Source: Chloranthus sessilifolius
Taxonomy: Eukaryota; Streptophyta; Magnoliopsida; Chloranthales; Chloranthaceae
Assembly (NCBI GenBank): GCA_021018995.1
Contig: CM037587.1
Coordinates: 69,707,604-69,771,603, forward strand
Reading direction: 5' to 3'
Length of the DNA stretch: 64,000 nucleotides
Shown: piece by piece, positions 23,110-34,402 of the stretch
Numbering within the stretch: position 1 is the first letter of the stretch
How the letters are laid out: every line of letters starts with the position of its first letter
The notes under the pieces: generated by a model
What the model saw: the letters and a program-made list of their open reading frames with translations, nothing else
The model's database searches: none
Told to the model about the DNA's origin: nothing
Made by a program: the position numbers and the translations under genes

Positions 23110-24884
23110 CCATCTCAAAGCAGGACCAGTTAAACTCTTTTGAAAGACCTTTATCAGTAGTCTTTCATCCACCCCATACTGGCATATGTCCCCATAATAA
23201 GATTTGAGGTGTGCAATGAGATTGACAGTGCTATTGTATTTATCAAAAACCGACATCTTGAATTTTGGGGTTTGGGGGACTTCAGTAAAAAAACACAAGT
23301 CTGAAAAATCAATGGCATGGATTTTAGCTCCACCTATTTTAAATAGCTACTTTTGAATTTTTTCTACTTGATCTTTCAACTGCTCTGATTCCTTAGACAT
23401 GGGGACTACCTTCTCAGTAGCAGGTCTTGCTTCACTCTGTGCTACCAGGGGTGGTTATTTTGGGTGGAAGATTAATGTTGTGAAATGCCCCGGCATAAGG
23501 CCTGCTATTTCTAATCTCGTCCTCTTCATACTGCTGGTCTGCATATGGTGCAGTGAGGGTAGGATTCTCCTGTTGGTGCTGTATGGGCTGATTGGGGTTC
23601 AAACGAGTGCATTGAATGTGAGGGAAATTTTGTGAAGTGATGGGATGAGTGGAAGTTAGATTTTGGGGTGGGGCCATTGGGTATAGGGAAAAGCTTGAAG
23701 ATGGCTTTGGGGTGTAGGGACATGGGTAAATTGGGGATGATGCAGGGCATGGGTTTGATCTTGGTATGAGGATTGTGGGTAATTGAAATTTCGGAGGATT
23801 TGTGTAGGTTATGGGTGTGAGGCTTCAAGGTTTGGGCCTTGTTTAGCTTGGGGGTAGGGAAAAGAGTTTTGATGGGTTTGGGCCATGAAGCCTTGGGCAT
23901 GTTGGGTCTGGCCCAATGGGCCTTGATGGGTCTGACCCATTGGGCCTTGGGTGTATGGGTCATGGGCCCCTAATGGGTTTGGGTGATTGGGGTTTGGGCC
24001 ATTGGGCCTTGGAAGTTTTTGAAGGGGTGCATGGATGTAGGGGGGGGGGTGAGAGGAGATGTCTTGAGAGGCTTTCCATCTAGTGTAGGCTTGGACCATC
24101 TCCTCCATCATGGCCATTGGAGAGGGATCGGGTGGAGATGGCGTATTTAAGGGATGGTGGGGTATAGATGAGGTGGATGTGGTGGGAAAATTGGGCATGA
24201 CCCCGGTAAAATCGAGCATGACCTGGGTAAGTGGTGAGGTATGGGGTGGGTTGGAGAAAGTAGGTGGGGCATTGGTTAATGTGAGTGGATTGGGTAAGAA
24301 ATGGGATAACAAAGAGTGAGGTAGGGATGTGGGAGATGTGTGAGAGAAACTAGTCATGGCCCAGGAAAAAATTGGCATGACCTAGCTAGATGTAGGGAAG
24401 TATGGGGGATTTGAAAAATTGGATGTGGTATGGGTAGACACAGGTGGATTGGGTATGTGTTGGGCTGATAAAAAATAGGGTATATTGGTGAAGGTGGAGG
24501 ATTGGGCCGGGTTTTGAGTTGGTGTGGATGGAAGGTGAGATGGATTGGGAACGGCCATGGACGGGGGAATGGGCATGGTTTGGGAAAATTATGGGGAATG
24601 GGGGGGTGGGTTTTGGGCATTTTAGGAGGTGGAAGATGGGAAAATGGGGGCACCAAATGGGCCGGTAACAGTGAAGGACGATTGGGTGAGGGGAATGGTC
24701 GTGAACATCTCCTCCGCATGGGTTTTTGACTTATGGGGAATGGGGAATGGACTTGAATTACCTGTGCCAAGCCAAACTGAGGCCAGATTATGCTTGGTGC
24801 AACTATTACATGCGCCACTGCATATCTAGGGATTCCAGGCTTGGCGCATGTAACAGATGCACCAGGTATAAAGTGTGGGGACAA
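23110..24884 (-). pseudogene. gag: Tat1 gag/ORF1, N-terminal part, interrupted by Ath1
   Basis: Low-complexity Pro/Ser/His-rich leader (24884-24354 and 24378-23809 in two frames, including MMEEMVQAYTRWKASQD), then a Gln/Pro-rich stretch with repeated GQT(H/Q)QG units, and at 23298-23110 the capsid core start: PKFKMSVFDKYNST, AHLKSYYGDICQYGVDERLLIKVFQKSLTGPALRW. This order is typical of Tat-lineage gag. The frame then runs directly into the Ath1 LTR. The start is uncertain; 24884 is simply the first ATG of the leader frame. Confidence 0.72.
24793..24865. repeat. Two palindromic TTGGCGCA elements near the Tat1 gag start
   Basis: 24793-24817: left arm CTTGGTGCAACTA, right arm TTACATGCGCCA. 24841-24865: left arm TTGGCGCATGTA, right arm CAGATGCACCAG. 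These are imperfect inverted repeats of the class also seen at 40925-41095, 46070-46143 and 49844-50014. Confidence 0.65.
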
Positions 24885-25673
24885 TTGCTTTGACAGCAGA
24901 ATAGCAACCCGAATTTTGGTCTTTTCTGTTGGTTTTCTGGAAGCAATGCTTCCGAGGACTATTCTCTTAATTGCAACGGGTCTCTCCTTACTGAACCTAA
25001 GGGATACAAGGCCGATTCGGGTTCACTAACACTCACTTTCCCCAGGTTTTAGGCTAAGTAACGAGAAGGTTACCCACCCGATCCCTCAAGCGCAAGCGCT
25101 TTCTCAGGTACTAGGTGTGCGGGAACTTTTTCCGGTCATCACCACTAGGGGCTGCCGCTGTACTAAGAACTGGGAGGTTATATGTGTGCTTAGAAAAACC
25201 TCACCCGTAAAAATCTACCCCGCAAAAATTGATTAAGTCCCACTTGTTGGTTCAAATTTAATTTTTGATTTTATGGGAGTTTTCTTAAGTTCAAAGACCA
25301 GCGGTGATGATCTCATGCCACCTCCACGGGCTGGCGTCCACTGTTGGAATATGCCTGCGGAAACGTAAATGCGCACGTAGGCCAGCCAAATGGCTAAGGC
25401 ACCTTAAATGATGGAAATGTAAAGAAATCGAATGACAAAGTGAAAGTAGGCCCGCCAATCGGCTAAGGCACGTAAATGATGGAAATGGAAAGAAAATTAA
25501 ATGCGGTGCGCAAGTAGGCCAGCCAATTGGCTAAGGCACGTAAATAACGTAAAAGTAGGTGTGACTAAAATGATGTAATCGCAGGGGTGAGTAAAAAATA
25601 GTAAAAAACAACAAAAATGGTTACTAAAATAAAAAATAAAAGGCCAAATTCAAGGGGAAGCTCTACTAGCTAC
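24885..25673 (-). other. Tat1 5' untranslated region
   Basis: No coding frame supported. It contains a tandem repeat (25377-25560) and a region at 25040-25200 with many short CCC/GGG blocks. A long 5' UTR before gag is usual for Ogre-like elements. Confidence 0.55.
25377..25560. repeat. Tandem repeat, about 69 bp, 2.7 units
   Basis: Units start at 25377, 25446 and 25514. Each begins GTAGGCC(A/C)GCCAA and contains the palindrome-like AGCCAATTGGCT, then GGCACGTAAATGATGGAAATG. Confidence 0.85.
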
Positions 25674-25691
25674 TCCCCAGCAGAGTCGCCA
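25674..25691 (-). promoter_or_regulatory. Tat1 primer-binding site
   Basis: Minus strand TGGCGACTCTGCTGGGGA, complementary to a tRNA 3' end finishing in CCA. Ogre elements are known to use tRNA-Arg, and this sequence fits that type. The LTR ends 2-3 bases away. Confidence 0.7.
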
Positions 25692-25693
25692 TC

Positions 25694-26406
25694 TGTGCAA
25701 TCATGGATTTTTATCAAACCTGTCGCGATGATGCGCACTCTCCTTTATATTTTAGAGTCGCCACCCAGAGCTTTTGGTATCCTGGGAAACCTAAATCAAT
25801 ATTAAATGCACCCAAGTGCCAAATATGACTCTGATTTACCGATTCATGCCAAAGGCTCTTGGGTAGGGGTTTTGATTATCGATCGGGAAGGCGTTAGGCA
25901 CCTGATCAACCCGCTTAACGTGGTCTCTACTTATGGCCAAAATAAAAATAAAATAAAAGAGCAAAAAGCTCTCCCTCTTGCCCTTAGGGCACTAAAATCC
26001 TATTTGTTCCCCTTCGTTCCTATCGAAAATTCGACGGTGTAATAGCACAAACACGAGGATAGAGGAAAAACTAAGAAGGTAGAGGAATAGAGGGGAGAGC
26101 CAGAGCTCTCGGGCCCTTGTTGCACCATTGTGGACGTTTGTGTAAGTCTGCTTCGGTGAGCTTCCGATGGCTTATGTGGTTAGATCAAGGATTCTAGCCC
26201 CTAAGGCTTGAAGGATAAGAGGTAGAGAGGGAAGGCTAGAGGGTAGCTCTCACCTAAACTAAGGGGTTTTGATGAAAGTGGGGGTCTAAAGGAAGCATTT
26301 AAGTTCTAGAATTTGTCTGGAGAATGGTACATCAAAGGGGAGAATAGCTCTCTTTTAACTTTTCTCTCTTTGCAAATTTTTTCAAGTCTTTGTAAAGGGA
26401 GGGGTT
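25694..26406 (-). repeat. Tat1 5' LTR, 3' portion (after Ath3)
   Basis: Part of the LTR between its TATA region and the primer site. It has no coding frame. It ends at the left TSD of Ath3 (GGGTT, 26402-26406). Confidence 0.75.
26402..26406. repeat. Target site duplication of Ath3, left copy (GGGTT)
   Basis: Same as 40626-40630. Confidence 0.8.
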
Positions 26407-26774
26407 TGATAAGTAGTGAAAAATACCATTTTTCACCCCTAAACATGAGCCTTGAAAGGCCCTTGAGAGGACTAAATAAGTGCTTTAGTGTTCATATTGC
26501 AGCTAACCAAAAAGACAGGTCCAAATCCGAAAACCATCCTAAAATGATCAAAAAGCTGACAACGCATGTCAAGCTCAAAGAGGGAGTGAAGAAATAGCCT
26601 CAGCAATGGCTAAAAAGGTCCTAAAAGAGCAAGAAAAGACCTAAAGAAGAAGAAGGATCCATTCGCAAAGAAGAATGGAAGCTAAAAGTTCAATTCGCAA
26701 AGAACTTTGAACTTTGCGAAAAGAAGAAAACACTCCTCGAATAGAAGATTTACCTCTGCGAAAAGAAGAGAAGT

Positions 26775-26874
26775 GCTTTGCGAAAAGAACTTCTGCTTTG
26801 CGAAAAGAACTTCTGCTTTGCGAAAAGAACTTCTGCTTTGCGAAAAGAACTTCTGCTTTGCGAAAAGAACTTCT
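26775..26874 (+). repeat. 20-bp minisatellite, 5 units, in Ath3 5' LTR
   Basis: Five exact copies of GCTTTGCGAAAAGAACTTCT. The 3' LTR has four copies (39171-39250). The unit contains the TTTGCGAAA motif. Confidence 0.97.
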
Positions 26875-27255
26875 GGAGCCAACCTACTTTGCGAAAAGAC
26901 CCTTAACCTCTGCGAAATGGCATCGAGGATTCTGACCACTTTGAAGGGCATTTCAAACTCGCACGCCCAATGCAATTAAAAGCCGGAGACATTGAAGATT
27001 CCAAGCACAAACCAAAGGCATATTCCACGTGAAAACCCAAAGATGAAATCACTTGGCGGGAACTTCTAGAAGCTCAAACAAACTTTTGAATTCCCATAAT
27101 GTAATTGATGCTTCTAACGCTGATTAATTGGTGAACCAGATCGTAGCATTTTCATTGGCGGAAACAGATCCGGATCCCGTGCTCAATGACCATTGGGCAA
27201 TCTGATCCGAGCACTTCGATTGGTCAATTCAGCCTTGTGCGTGATAGAGGAAAGC

Positions 27256-27262
27256 TATAAAT
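27256..27262 (+). promoter_or_regulatory. TATA box in Ath3 5' LTR
   Basis: GCTATAAATTGAG, conserved in all four LTRs of this family and about 380 bases downstream of the motif array. Confidence 0.78.
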
Positions 27263-28248
27263 TGAGAAGACATTTGCCCAATTGAGGCATCCAGATTTTG
27301 AGTTTTCATTTCTATTTCCTCCTTCCTACGGATAGTCTATCTGCACTTTGTAATTTCTTCCTCTGTTTGCTTTTGAGAATTGAGAGTGCTTTGTAACTCC
27401 AAAGAGATCGGATTCAAGACGCTAGTCCGAGGGCTTTCTAAAGCCGTGCTCTGTAATTGTAAGGGCTTTCTAAAGCCGTGCTCAGAATTGTAAGATTGAA
27501 TTTAAAAGGTTGTCAGAAGTGTTTTCTCCATTGGATTCATGTCAAGGGTTCTTATTGATCACCTTAGTGCATTAGACTCCTTTAGATTCACTAGTTTGCA
27601 TGCAATTTCCTTGATTCATTACCCTGCATTTAATTAGCGTTGGTACCCTAGTTCTGCCAGCTCCTGCAGTGATGTTCATGTTCTGACTTGAGGATAGGTC
27701 TACAACTATTGGATGATCTGTGACCAGTTAAGTGGACCGATCATAACCATAAGTCTAAACCCTTCCTTAATTCGATTTATTTCTCTTACATCTTTGGTAG
27801 CCGATGAAGATTGAATCAACTCTATTTAGTTGCGATTCTCCATTAAAATTCAAAGGCAAATCACGAAAGTTATTATTTCTCCATTTGATTTATTTTAATC
27901 ACTTCCCCAACTTGAATCTGGATTTAGATAATTCTTTTCTTTATTTGCTTTTAGTTAAACGTGACAAAAACCCAACACTCTCGTTTTATCTCGCTTTCTA
28001 GATAATTATAGATCCGGATCTGTAGCAGATCCGGAGGTCTATCTCATATTTAGACTAATTCTCGTGGACGATCTTTAATATACTCACTTTTAAAACTTAC
28101 TACAATTGGCCCCGATCTTGCAGGCGCTATTGTTAGCCCTCAATGTCCGATATCTCTTTCATAATTTAAAATTATGTAACTTATTATTCATTAATTCGTT
28201 CTCAAAATACACATAAAAAAAGGCACATGTGGAGCGACACCAAGTTTT

Positions 28249-28266
28249 TGGCGCCGTTGCCGGGGA
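28249..28266 (+). promoter_or_regulatory. Ath3 primer-binding site (tRNA-Asp)
   Basis: TGGCGCCGTTGCCGGGGA, complementary over 18 bases to the 3' end of plant tRNA-Asp. It lies 6 bases after the LTR end, as in Ath4. Confidence 0.93.
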
Positions 28267-28417
28267 ATTTGTTCTAAAATAGATAGACCTATGTTTATTT
28301 TCATTTATTTATCAGTCATTTATTAATTACATTGTTATTTAATACTTACAAACATTGTATGAAGGAAAGGAAAGCACGTAATTCAACAGTTTCTTTGCAT
28401 CAATTCCTCTAAGTTGT

Positions 28418-29800
28418 ATGTTTGGCAGAGAACCCTCAATCGAGATTCTCCGTTAAATTAGAAGTTGAAAGACTCCTAAGAAACCGACATACATCATGCA
28501 GACATCTCTGAAATGGGCGAAGACCGAGATTGTTAAGAGACTACTTTGCCTGGTGCTTATAATTCCCCATTTTGCATTCAATTTCCCATGGAGGGAAATT
28601 ATGAAATTAAGTCCTCCACCATCCAAATGTTGCCTTCATTCCTTGGATTGAGTAAGGAAGACCCTTCCAACCACTTTGATGAATTTCTGGCTTTGTGCAC
28701 ACCATTTAACATAGCTGGCCTTGGTCCAGAGGCATCCAAGCTTAGGCTCCTTCCTTTTTCATTAAAGGACAAAGCTAGAGCATGGTTATCTATGTTAGCA
28801 CCAAACAAGATCACATCATGGAATGATTTGCAATGTCAATTTTGTCAAAATATTTCCCAATGACTAAAACCAGCCAACCGAGACAAAGCATCATCTCTTT
28901 CTCCCAAAACTCAATGAAACTTTCCATGAAGTATGGGAAAGGTTTAAAGAATTTAAGACAATGCCCTCACCATCAAATTCCTAAATGGTTGGTTCAAAGC
29001 TTCTATCAAGGAACTGATCGTAAGGGCAAGAACATGGTGGATGCCTCTTGTGGAGGGTCTTACTTGCAGTAAAACAGTTGAAGAGGTTTGGGACCTCTTT
29101 GAGGTGATTGGAGAAAATTCAACCCCAGGAATCTGTCAAGGGACACCGAGAATCCAGCTAGGATGAATAATCCCCAATTCACAAGAGGGAAGTTTATGAA
29201 GTCAATGAGCGAAAGGAAAGTGGATAATTTGACCACAAAATTTGATAGGTGATGGACTCATTTAAAGCTCCAAATGGGTCAAGAGTAGAGGAGGCATGTC
29301 CGATATGCCACCCCTACTCATTCAATTGATCAATGTCCTTCGCATCACAATTTCCAGAACTCATGATGGAACAAGCTCATGCACTCAGTCTTATGGATGA
29401 TGCAATCGAATGACTACCCATGGAGATCTCATCCTAATCTCGTGGAATCAACAAAGAAGCAAGAGCCCAAAAATCAATTACCTTTCAAACCGCTTTACCA
29501 TATCAGAGAATTTTTATAATAAATCAAATTTTCAATGACCTAACCAACAACAAGCCATGCTGATCACACCCCCCGCCTCCTAGATCCCCGACCTTTGAAG
29601 AGCGGGTCTTGAGTTCACTTCAAAATCTTGAACTCTGTCTCGATCGGTGAACCTTCACAAGAGCATTAAAAAATTGAAGAAACCGGGCCAACTCTCAAAT
29701 TCATTAGCTAAGAGAGAGGAGGCGACTACTACCGACCTTTGAACAATCCTAAGGGACGTTCATGGTTGGAGAATCCTCAAATGGCCATGAGGAAATCAAA
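28418..29800 (+). pseudogene. gag: Ath3 gag, frameshifted
   Basis: The start at 28418 (MFGR) is conserved with Ath2. The frame 28546-28863 contains the capsid core (GAYNSPFCIQFPMEGNYEIKSS, LLPFSLKDKARAWL); 28833-29072 continues it in another frame (YFPMTKTSQPRQSI). From 29080 to 29800 gag is recognisable only by DNA similarity to Ath2 16500-15800. Capsid precursor, now broken. Confidence 0.85.
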
Positions 29801-30740
29801 GTGTGACTACTTTGAGAAGTGGAAGAATAATAAAGAACATGGGTAGTGAAGAGGAAAAGATGAAGAACAAGTGCAGAACAACAAAGATGATAAAAGCAAT
29901 GAGGTTGTTGATTTACCTCGAAAACAAAAAAATGAAAATGAAAAAAAAAAAATTGTTGAAAAAGATGAGGAGGAGATTTGTTCCTCACCTCCCATTTCCT
30001 CATGCAATGAAGTCGTTTCTCCTTTGACAAAGGAAACACAAAAATTGAGGAAATGATGGAGACATTCAAGCAAGTTAAAATTAATCTACCTCTGCTTGAT
30101 GCAATCAAACAGGTCCCTGCTTATGCAAAATTTCTCAAAGAGGTGTGCACCCACAAAAGGCAATCTAGGATACATCTATCCAAGAAGGCCTTTGCTGTGG
30201 AGAGAATCAACCAAGTGCTATCCATTGCAACACCCCTAAATGCAAGATCCCTGGAATCCCCACAATCCCTGCATCATTGGGGAGCATACCATCGAGAAAG
30301 CTCTGCTAGATCCGGAGCTAGTGTCAACTGCTTCCTTATTCGTATGAGAAGCTAGGTTTGGGAGAATTGAAACCCACTCAAGTGGTGTTGCAACTAATGA
30401 GCAGATCCGAGAGAAAACCTGGGATTGATTGAAGATGTGCTAGTAGGAGTAGATAAATTCTTCTATCTTGCTGATTTTACGGTGTTGGACATGGAACCAA
30501 CTAAAAGTAGCACTTCCATCCTGCTATTTTAGGGAGACCATTCTGCTACTGACAAATGCTTGTATTCAATGTCGGTCCGTATCATGGAAGTTTCTTTTGG
30601 TAATATGAAAGTCAAATTGAATGTTTATAATGTCATTAACCAACCTCAATTTGCTGCTGAAGAGTGTTTTCATGTTGACATCATGGATGAACTTGTGGAG
30701 GAGTCTTTGCAAAAATTTCTGCAGGGTGAAGACTCCACCA
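29801..30740 (+). pseudogene. pol: Ath3 gag-protease linker and aspartic protease
   Basis: 29803-30027 is a Lys-rich linker (ITTLRSG equivalent, then EKKKIVEKDEE). 30053-30355 carries FKQVKINLPLLDAIKQVPAYAKFLKE, then the protease. The DLGAS site at about 30309-30323 is disrupted by loss of a base within CTGGG. ELKPTQVVLQL and the 30560-30740 stretch (IMEVSFGNMKVKLNVYN) follow. Confidence 0.78.
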
Positions 30741-32029
30741 CAGAAGAAAAAAATGATTGGGGATCCATTGGAAAAGAAGGAAAAGGGAGATCAAATTCAA
30801 AAGGAGTCAACTTTGTGCAAGGCACTCAAACAATCATCAAGTTCCTTCTTGGAAACCTGCTACTCTCCTCCTTCCACAAGTTACCAAGGTACCTGCCCTC
30901 TTTTCTTTCAAAATTGGAACTCAAACAGCGGCTCCCCAAAAATCTGAAATATGTGTTTTTGGGAGATCATCAAACACTACTGATTATTTCTTCCTCCCTT
31001 ACAAAGGAGCAAGAAGAGGAGCTGGTAGTTCTAAACAAGACAAGAAAGCAATTGGTCGGACCATTGCTGATTTAGGAGGAATAAACCCACCAGATGCATG
31101 CATAAGATCCACTGGAAGAGGATGCCAAGCCTTCTAGAGAAATGCAAAGAAGGTTGAATCCTCACATGCAAGAAGTGGTAATGAAGGGCTGAATCTTTGG
31201 GGTCATTTACCCCATTTCAGATTCTTGAGGTAGCACCCACAGGTGGTGCCTAAGAAATTTAGCATCCTTTGTAGCAGTGAATGAATCTGGTGAACTTATG
31301 TCCACCGGACAAACAAGCTGGATGGAGGGTGCACAGACTACTGAAAATAAAATATCATGACAAGGAAAGACCATTTCCTCCCTTCATTGACCAAATCCTT
31401 GATAAGCTTGCAGGCAAAGCTTACTACGCTTCCTTGATGGGTACTCTGGTTACAACCAGGATCCTGGTACCAAGGACCAAGAAAAGACCACCTTCACCGC
31501 CCTTTGGCACTTTTGCCTATAGGAGGATGCCCTTTGGTCTTTGTAATGCCTGCTACTTTTCAAAGATGCATGTATGCCATCTTTTCCGACATGATTGATC
31601 AATTCATGGAGATCTTCATGGATGACTTTTCAATTTATGGAGCGGCTTTTTCCCAATGCTTACACCACCTCAAGTTGGTGTTGCAAAGATGTGAAGAAAC
31701 CAATTTGGTTCTAAGCTGGGAAAAGAGTCATTTTATGGTCACCAAGGCATTGTCCTAGGACATGTGGTCTCCCATAAAGGCATAGAGGTGGACCAAGCAA
31801 AATTGATCTAATTGCACATTTGCCTCCTCCCGTAATCATAAGCAAATCAAGTTTTTAGGGCATGCAGATTTTATAGGAGGTTCATCAAAGATTTCAGAAA
31901 ATTTCCAAGCCACTCATCATTTATCGTGTCAAGATGTACCTTTTGTATTTACCGATGAATGCATGACAGCCTTTGAGGTCCTTAAGAAATGTCTGATTTG
32001 GCACCCATCTTGCAGCCCTGACTATTCGG
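30741..32029 (+). pseudogene. pol: Ath3 reverse transcriptase, frameshifted
   Basis: Readable frames: 30757-31137 (AIGRTIADLGG), 31281-31598 (FIDQILDKLAGKAYY, then FGTFAYRRMPFGLCN) and 31504-31758 (YAIFSDMIDQFMEIFMDDFSIYG with catalytic MDD at about 31617-31625, then SWEKSHFMVTKA). Ath5 shows the intact version. The break inside the LDGYSG motif coincides with a missing base at a CTG triplet (31427-31435). Confidence 0.83.
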
Positions 32030-32445
32030 TGCCCTTTGAGTGATGTGTGATGCATCAGACTATGCCCTAGGAGCTGTCCTAGGGCGAGAAAGGATAAGCT
32101 TCCCCATGTCATAGCTTATGCCACAGATCCATGATAGATGCCCAGCTCAACTACACAACAACCGAGAAAGAACTCACGGCCATTGTGTTTGCATTGGAAA
32201 AATTCGGTCTTATGTTTTAGGTTCACAAATTGTGGTGTTTATCACCACTCGCCTAAAGTACCTTCGCCTAAGAAGGATACCAAGCCCAGATTAATCGATG
32301 GATCCTCCTATTACGGTGAGTTTGATCTAGATTAAGGATAAGAAAGGAGTGGAGAATGTGGTGGTGATCACTTATCCAATTCTCAATCGAGGATGATAGC
32401 TTACCCATTAATGAATCATTTCCGATGAGCAACTTTTGCCATCAA
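32030..32445 (+). pseudogene. pol: Ath3 RNase H, frameshifted
   Basis: DNA similarity to Ath2 13530-13130: [13 protein letters not shown] (32040-32085), [15 protein letters not shown] (32155-32205) and then the region equivalent to [15 protein letters not shown], scrambled by several short losses. Comparison with Ath2 shows AATCAGGTGG read as AATCGATGG and TTACAGGAA read as TTACGGTGA here. Confidence 0.8.
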
Positions 32446-33718
32446 TACCCACATCTTGGTTTGCAAACATAGTCAACTTCTTAGCTCTTGGATGATTCCT
32501 CAACATTGGAATCGAATGGATAAAGATCTTTTCTTCTCACAAGTTAAAAATTTCATTTGGGAAGATCCTTATCTATTTAAGAATTGTGCAGACCAAGTGA
32601 TCAGAAAGTGTGTCCCGGACCATGAATTCTCTGGCATATTGTCAATGTGTCATGAACAGCTGTGGAGGCCATTTCAGGCAATAAAATAGCAAAAAAATTC
32701 TGCGCAGTGTGGTTTCTATTGGCCCACAATCTTTAAAGATGCCTTACAAGATCAGAATCTTGCCAGAATCGCCAAAATCAAGCAAGATTTCCAAAAGAAA
32801 CTCAATGCCCTCAGACCAATCCTCAGTAGTTGAGTTTGTTTGATGTATGGGGAATAGATTTCATGGGCCCTTTCCTCCTTCTAATGGAAATAACTTCATT
32901 TTAGTAGCAGTGGACTATGTCTCCAAGTGGATTGAAGCCATAGCTACTAAATCAAATGATCACAAAGTGGTTTTGAAATTTTCAAGGACCACATTTTTCC
33001 AGTTTGGTTTTCCAGAGCCATCATCGGTGATGGGGAGCCACTTTTACCTTCAGGCGGTTTGAAGCTCTATTGAAAAAGTACTGTCACTCATAGAGTAGCC
33101 ACTCCTATCATCCACAAACCGGTGGACAAGTGGAGATTTCAATAGAGAAATCAAACACATTTTGGAAAAAACAAGAAAGAAGGACGAAAAGGATTGGTCA
33201 TTTTTGAATGATGCTTTGTGGGCATACAGAATCGCCTACAAAACTCCAATTGGAATGTCCCTTTAGATCGGTCTATGGCAAAGCATGTCATTTGCCAAGA
33301 GAGTTAGAATACAAAGCTCGGGCTATTAAAACATTTAATATGGATCTAACTTCAGGTAATCACGGAAACTTCAACTCACTTTGAATTGGAAGAGTCGGAT
33401 GGATGCTTATACAAGCTCCAGATTGTATAAGGAGAAAGTCAAATAATTTCATGATAGGAGTTTAATGAGAAAAGAGTTCATACCGGTTCTAAGGTATGGT
33501 TATTCAACTCTAAACTTAAATTCTTTGGCAAATTGAGATCCGGATGGAAGGGCCATACATTGTCATCAAGGCCTCCCCTCGTGAGTGTGGAAATTTCAGA
33601 CCCCAATGATGGAAGAGTCATTAAGGTAAATGGTCGAGGCTCAAGCCATGCATTGACAACATTCAGTGAGCCTGTCTTTGCCCATCCGTCATCACGAATC
33701 TCCAAAAATCGATGGTAG
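32446..33718 (+). pseudogene. pol: Ath3 integrase, frameshifted
   Basis: The frame 32456-32689 holds the end of the RNase H connection and the start of the zinc-binding region ([31 protein letters not shown] in part, then MCHEQL). 32847-33062 holds the start of the catalytic core ([28 protein letters not shown]). 33120-33260 keeps the GQVE-equivalent and WAYR motifs in other frames. 33533-33718 is the C-terminal domain (SGWKG...VIKVNG). Confidence 0.82.
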
Positions 33719-34402
33719 AAAATTGTATATTATGTTTGTACAACATAGTTTTTACTAAATTTCTCTGCTTCGACATTTCTTTTCCTTTTCGCATAGTTTA
33801 ATTACACTTAAAGTTCAAATCAAAGCAAAATTACTTTTCAAAGTCCAAAGTCTATTCGAGAAGATTCGGAGCTGCAATGAATCGCGCTCGAAAACAAAGA
33901 TGTTCTTTTGAATAGTTGATTATGATAACATTTCCTTTTGAATAGACGGTTACGAAGTTAAGTCCTTTGCGAAATAATCTTTCCGAAGCTTATCTACTTG
34001 TCGAAAGGCACTTTTGCCATTCAAGTAATAAGAAGGGCTCTTTTGGAACTTTTGAAAACTTAAAGGTGCTGCGAGCATTTTAGCTCAAGCATATTTAGTC
34101 GCTTGAAGTTAGCTTGTATTTGCAAATTCGCAGAGCGACGCCCACTAAAAACCCTAGCTCACTCTCTTCTCACACGAGCTCCACAAGGATATCGTACCGC
34201 TTTGTTCCTAATTGTTTGAGCATTTCCATTTTTCAGAGATCAAAGTCGACCGCTGGGCCATGATATCTTTACAAACAAAGCGACTCACCAAGCACAAACC
34301 CTAGATCGCGTATTTTTTCTATCCATTCTCGCTCAATCTTTTAGAAAATCTAAACTGTGTTAGCTGTTGTTTGGAGCATTTTTCCTCCGCCAATTAAGTA
34401 TG
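33719..34402 (+). other. Ath3 spacer between integrase and env-like ORF, with motif array
   Basis: Noncoding. Repeated TTTCGCATAG, CTATTCGAGAAG, TTTGCGAAATAA and CTTGTCGAAAGG motifs lie at 33770-34080, as in the Ath2 spacer and the U3 of this LTR family. Confidence 0.6.

Larger units (their letters stand above)
26407..28242 (+). repeat. Ath3 5' LTR
   Basis: 1836 bp, begins TGATAAGTAG and ends ACACCA (CAACA in the other LTR). TATA box TATAAAT at 27256-27262. A U3 minisatellite is at 26775-26874. It differs from the 3' LTR by clusters of short indels. Confidence 0.94.

Noticed and set aside
23432..24884. Plus-strand Gly/Trp-rich frames as a glycine-rich protein gene
   Set aside because: They are the complement of the Pro-rich Tat1 gag leader; the minus strand leads directly into the gag core.
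26656..26930. Regular short repeats that could suggest a CRISPR array
   Set aside because: The units are directly adjacent 20-bp copies with no unique spacers, inside an LTR.
28249..28266. tRNA-like sequence
   Set aside because: Only the complement of a tRNA 3' end is present (primer site), with no cloverleaf around it; the same holds for 50841-50858 and 25674-25691.
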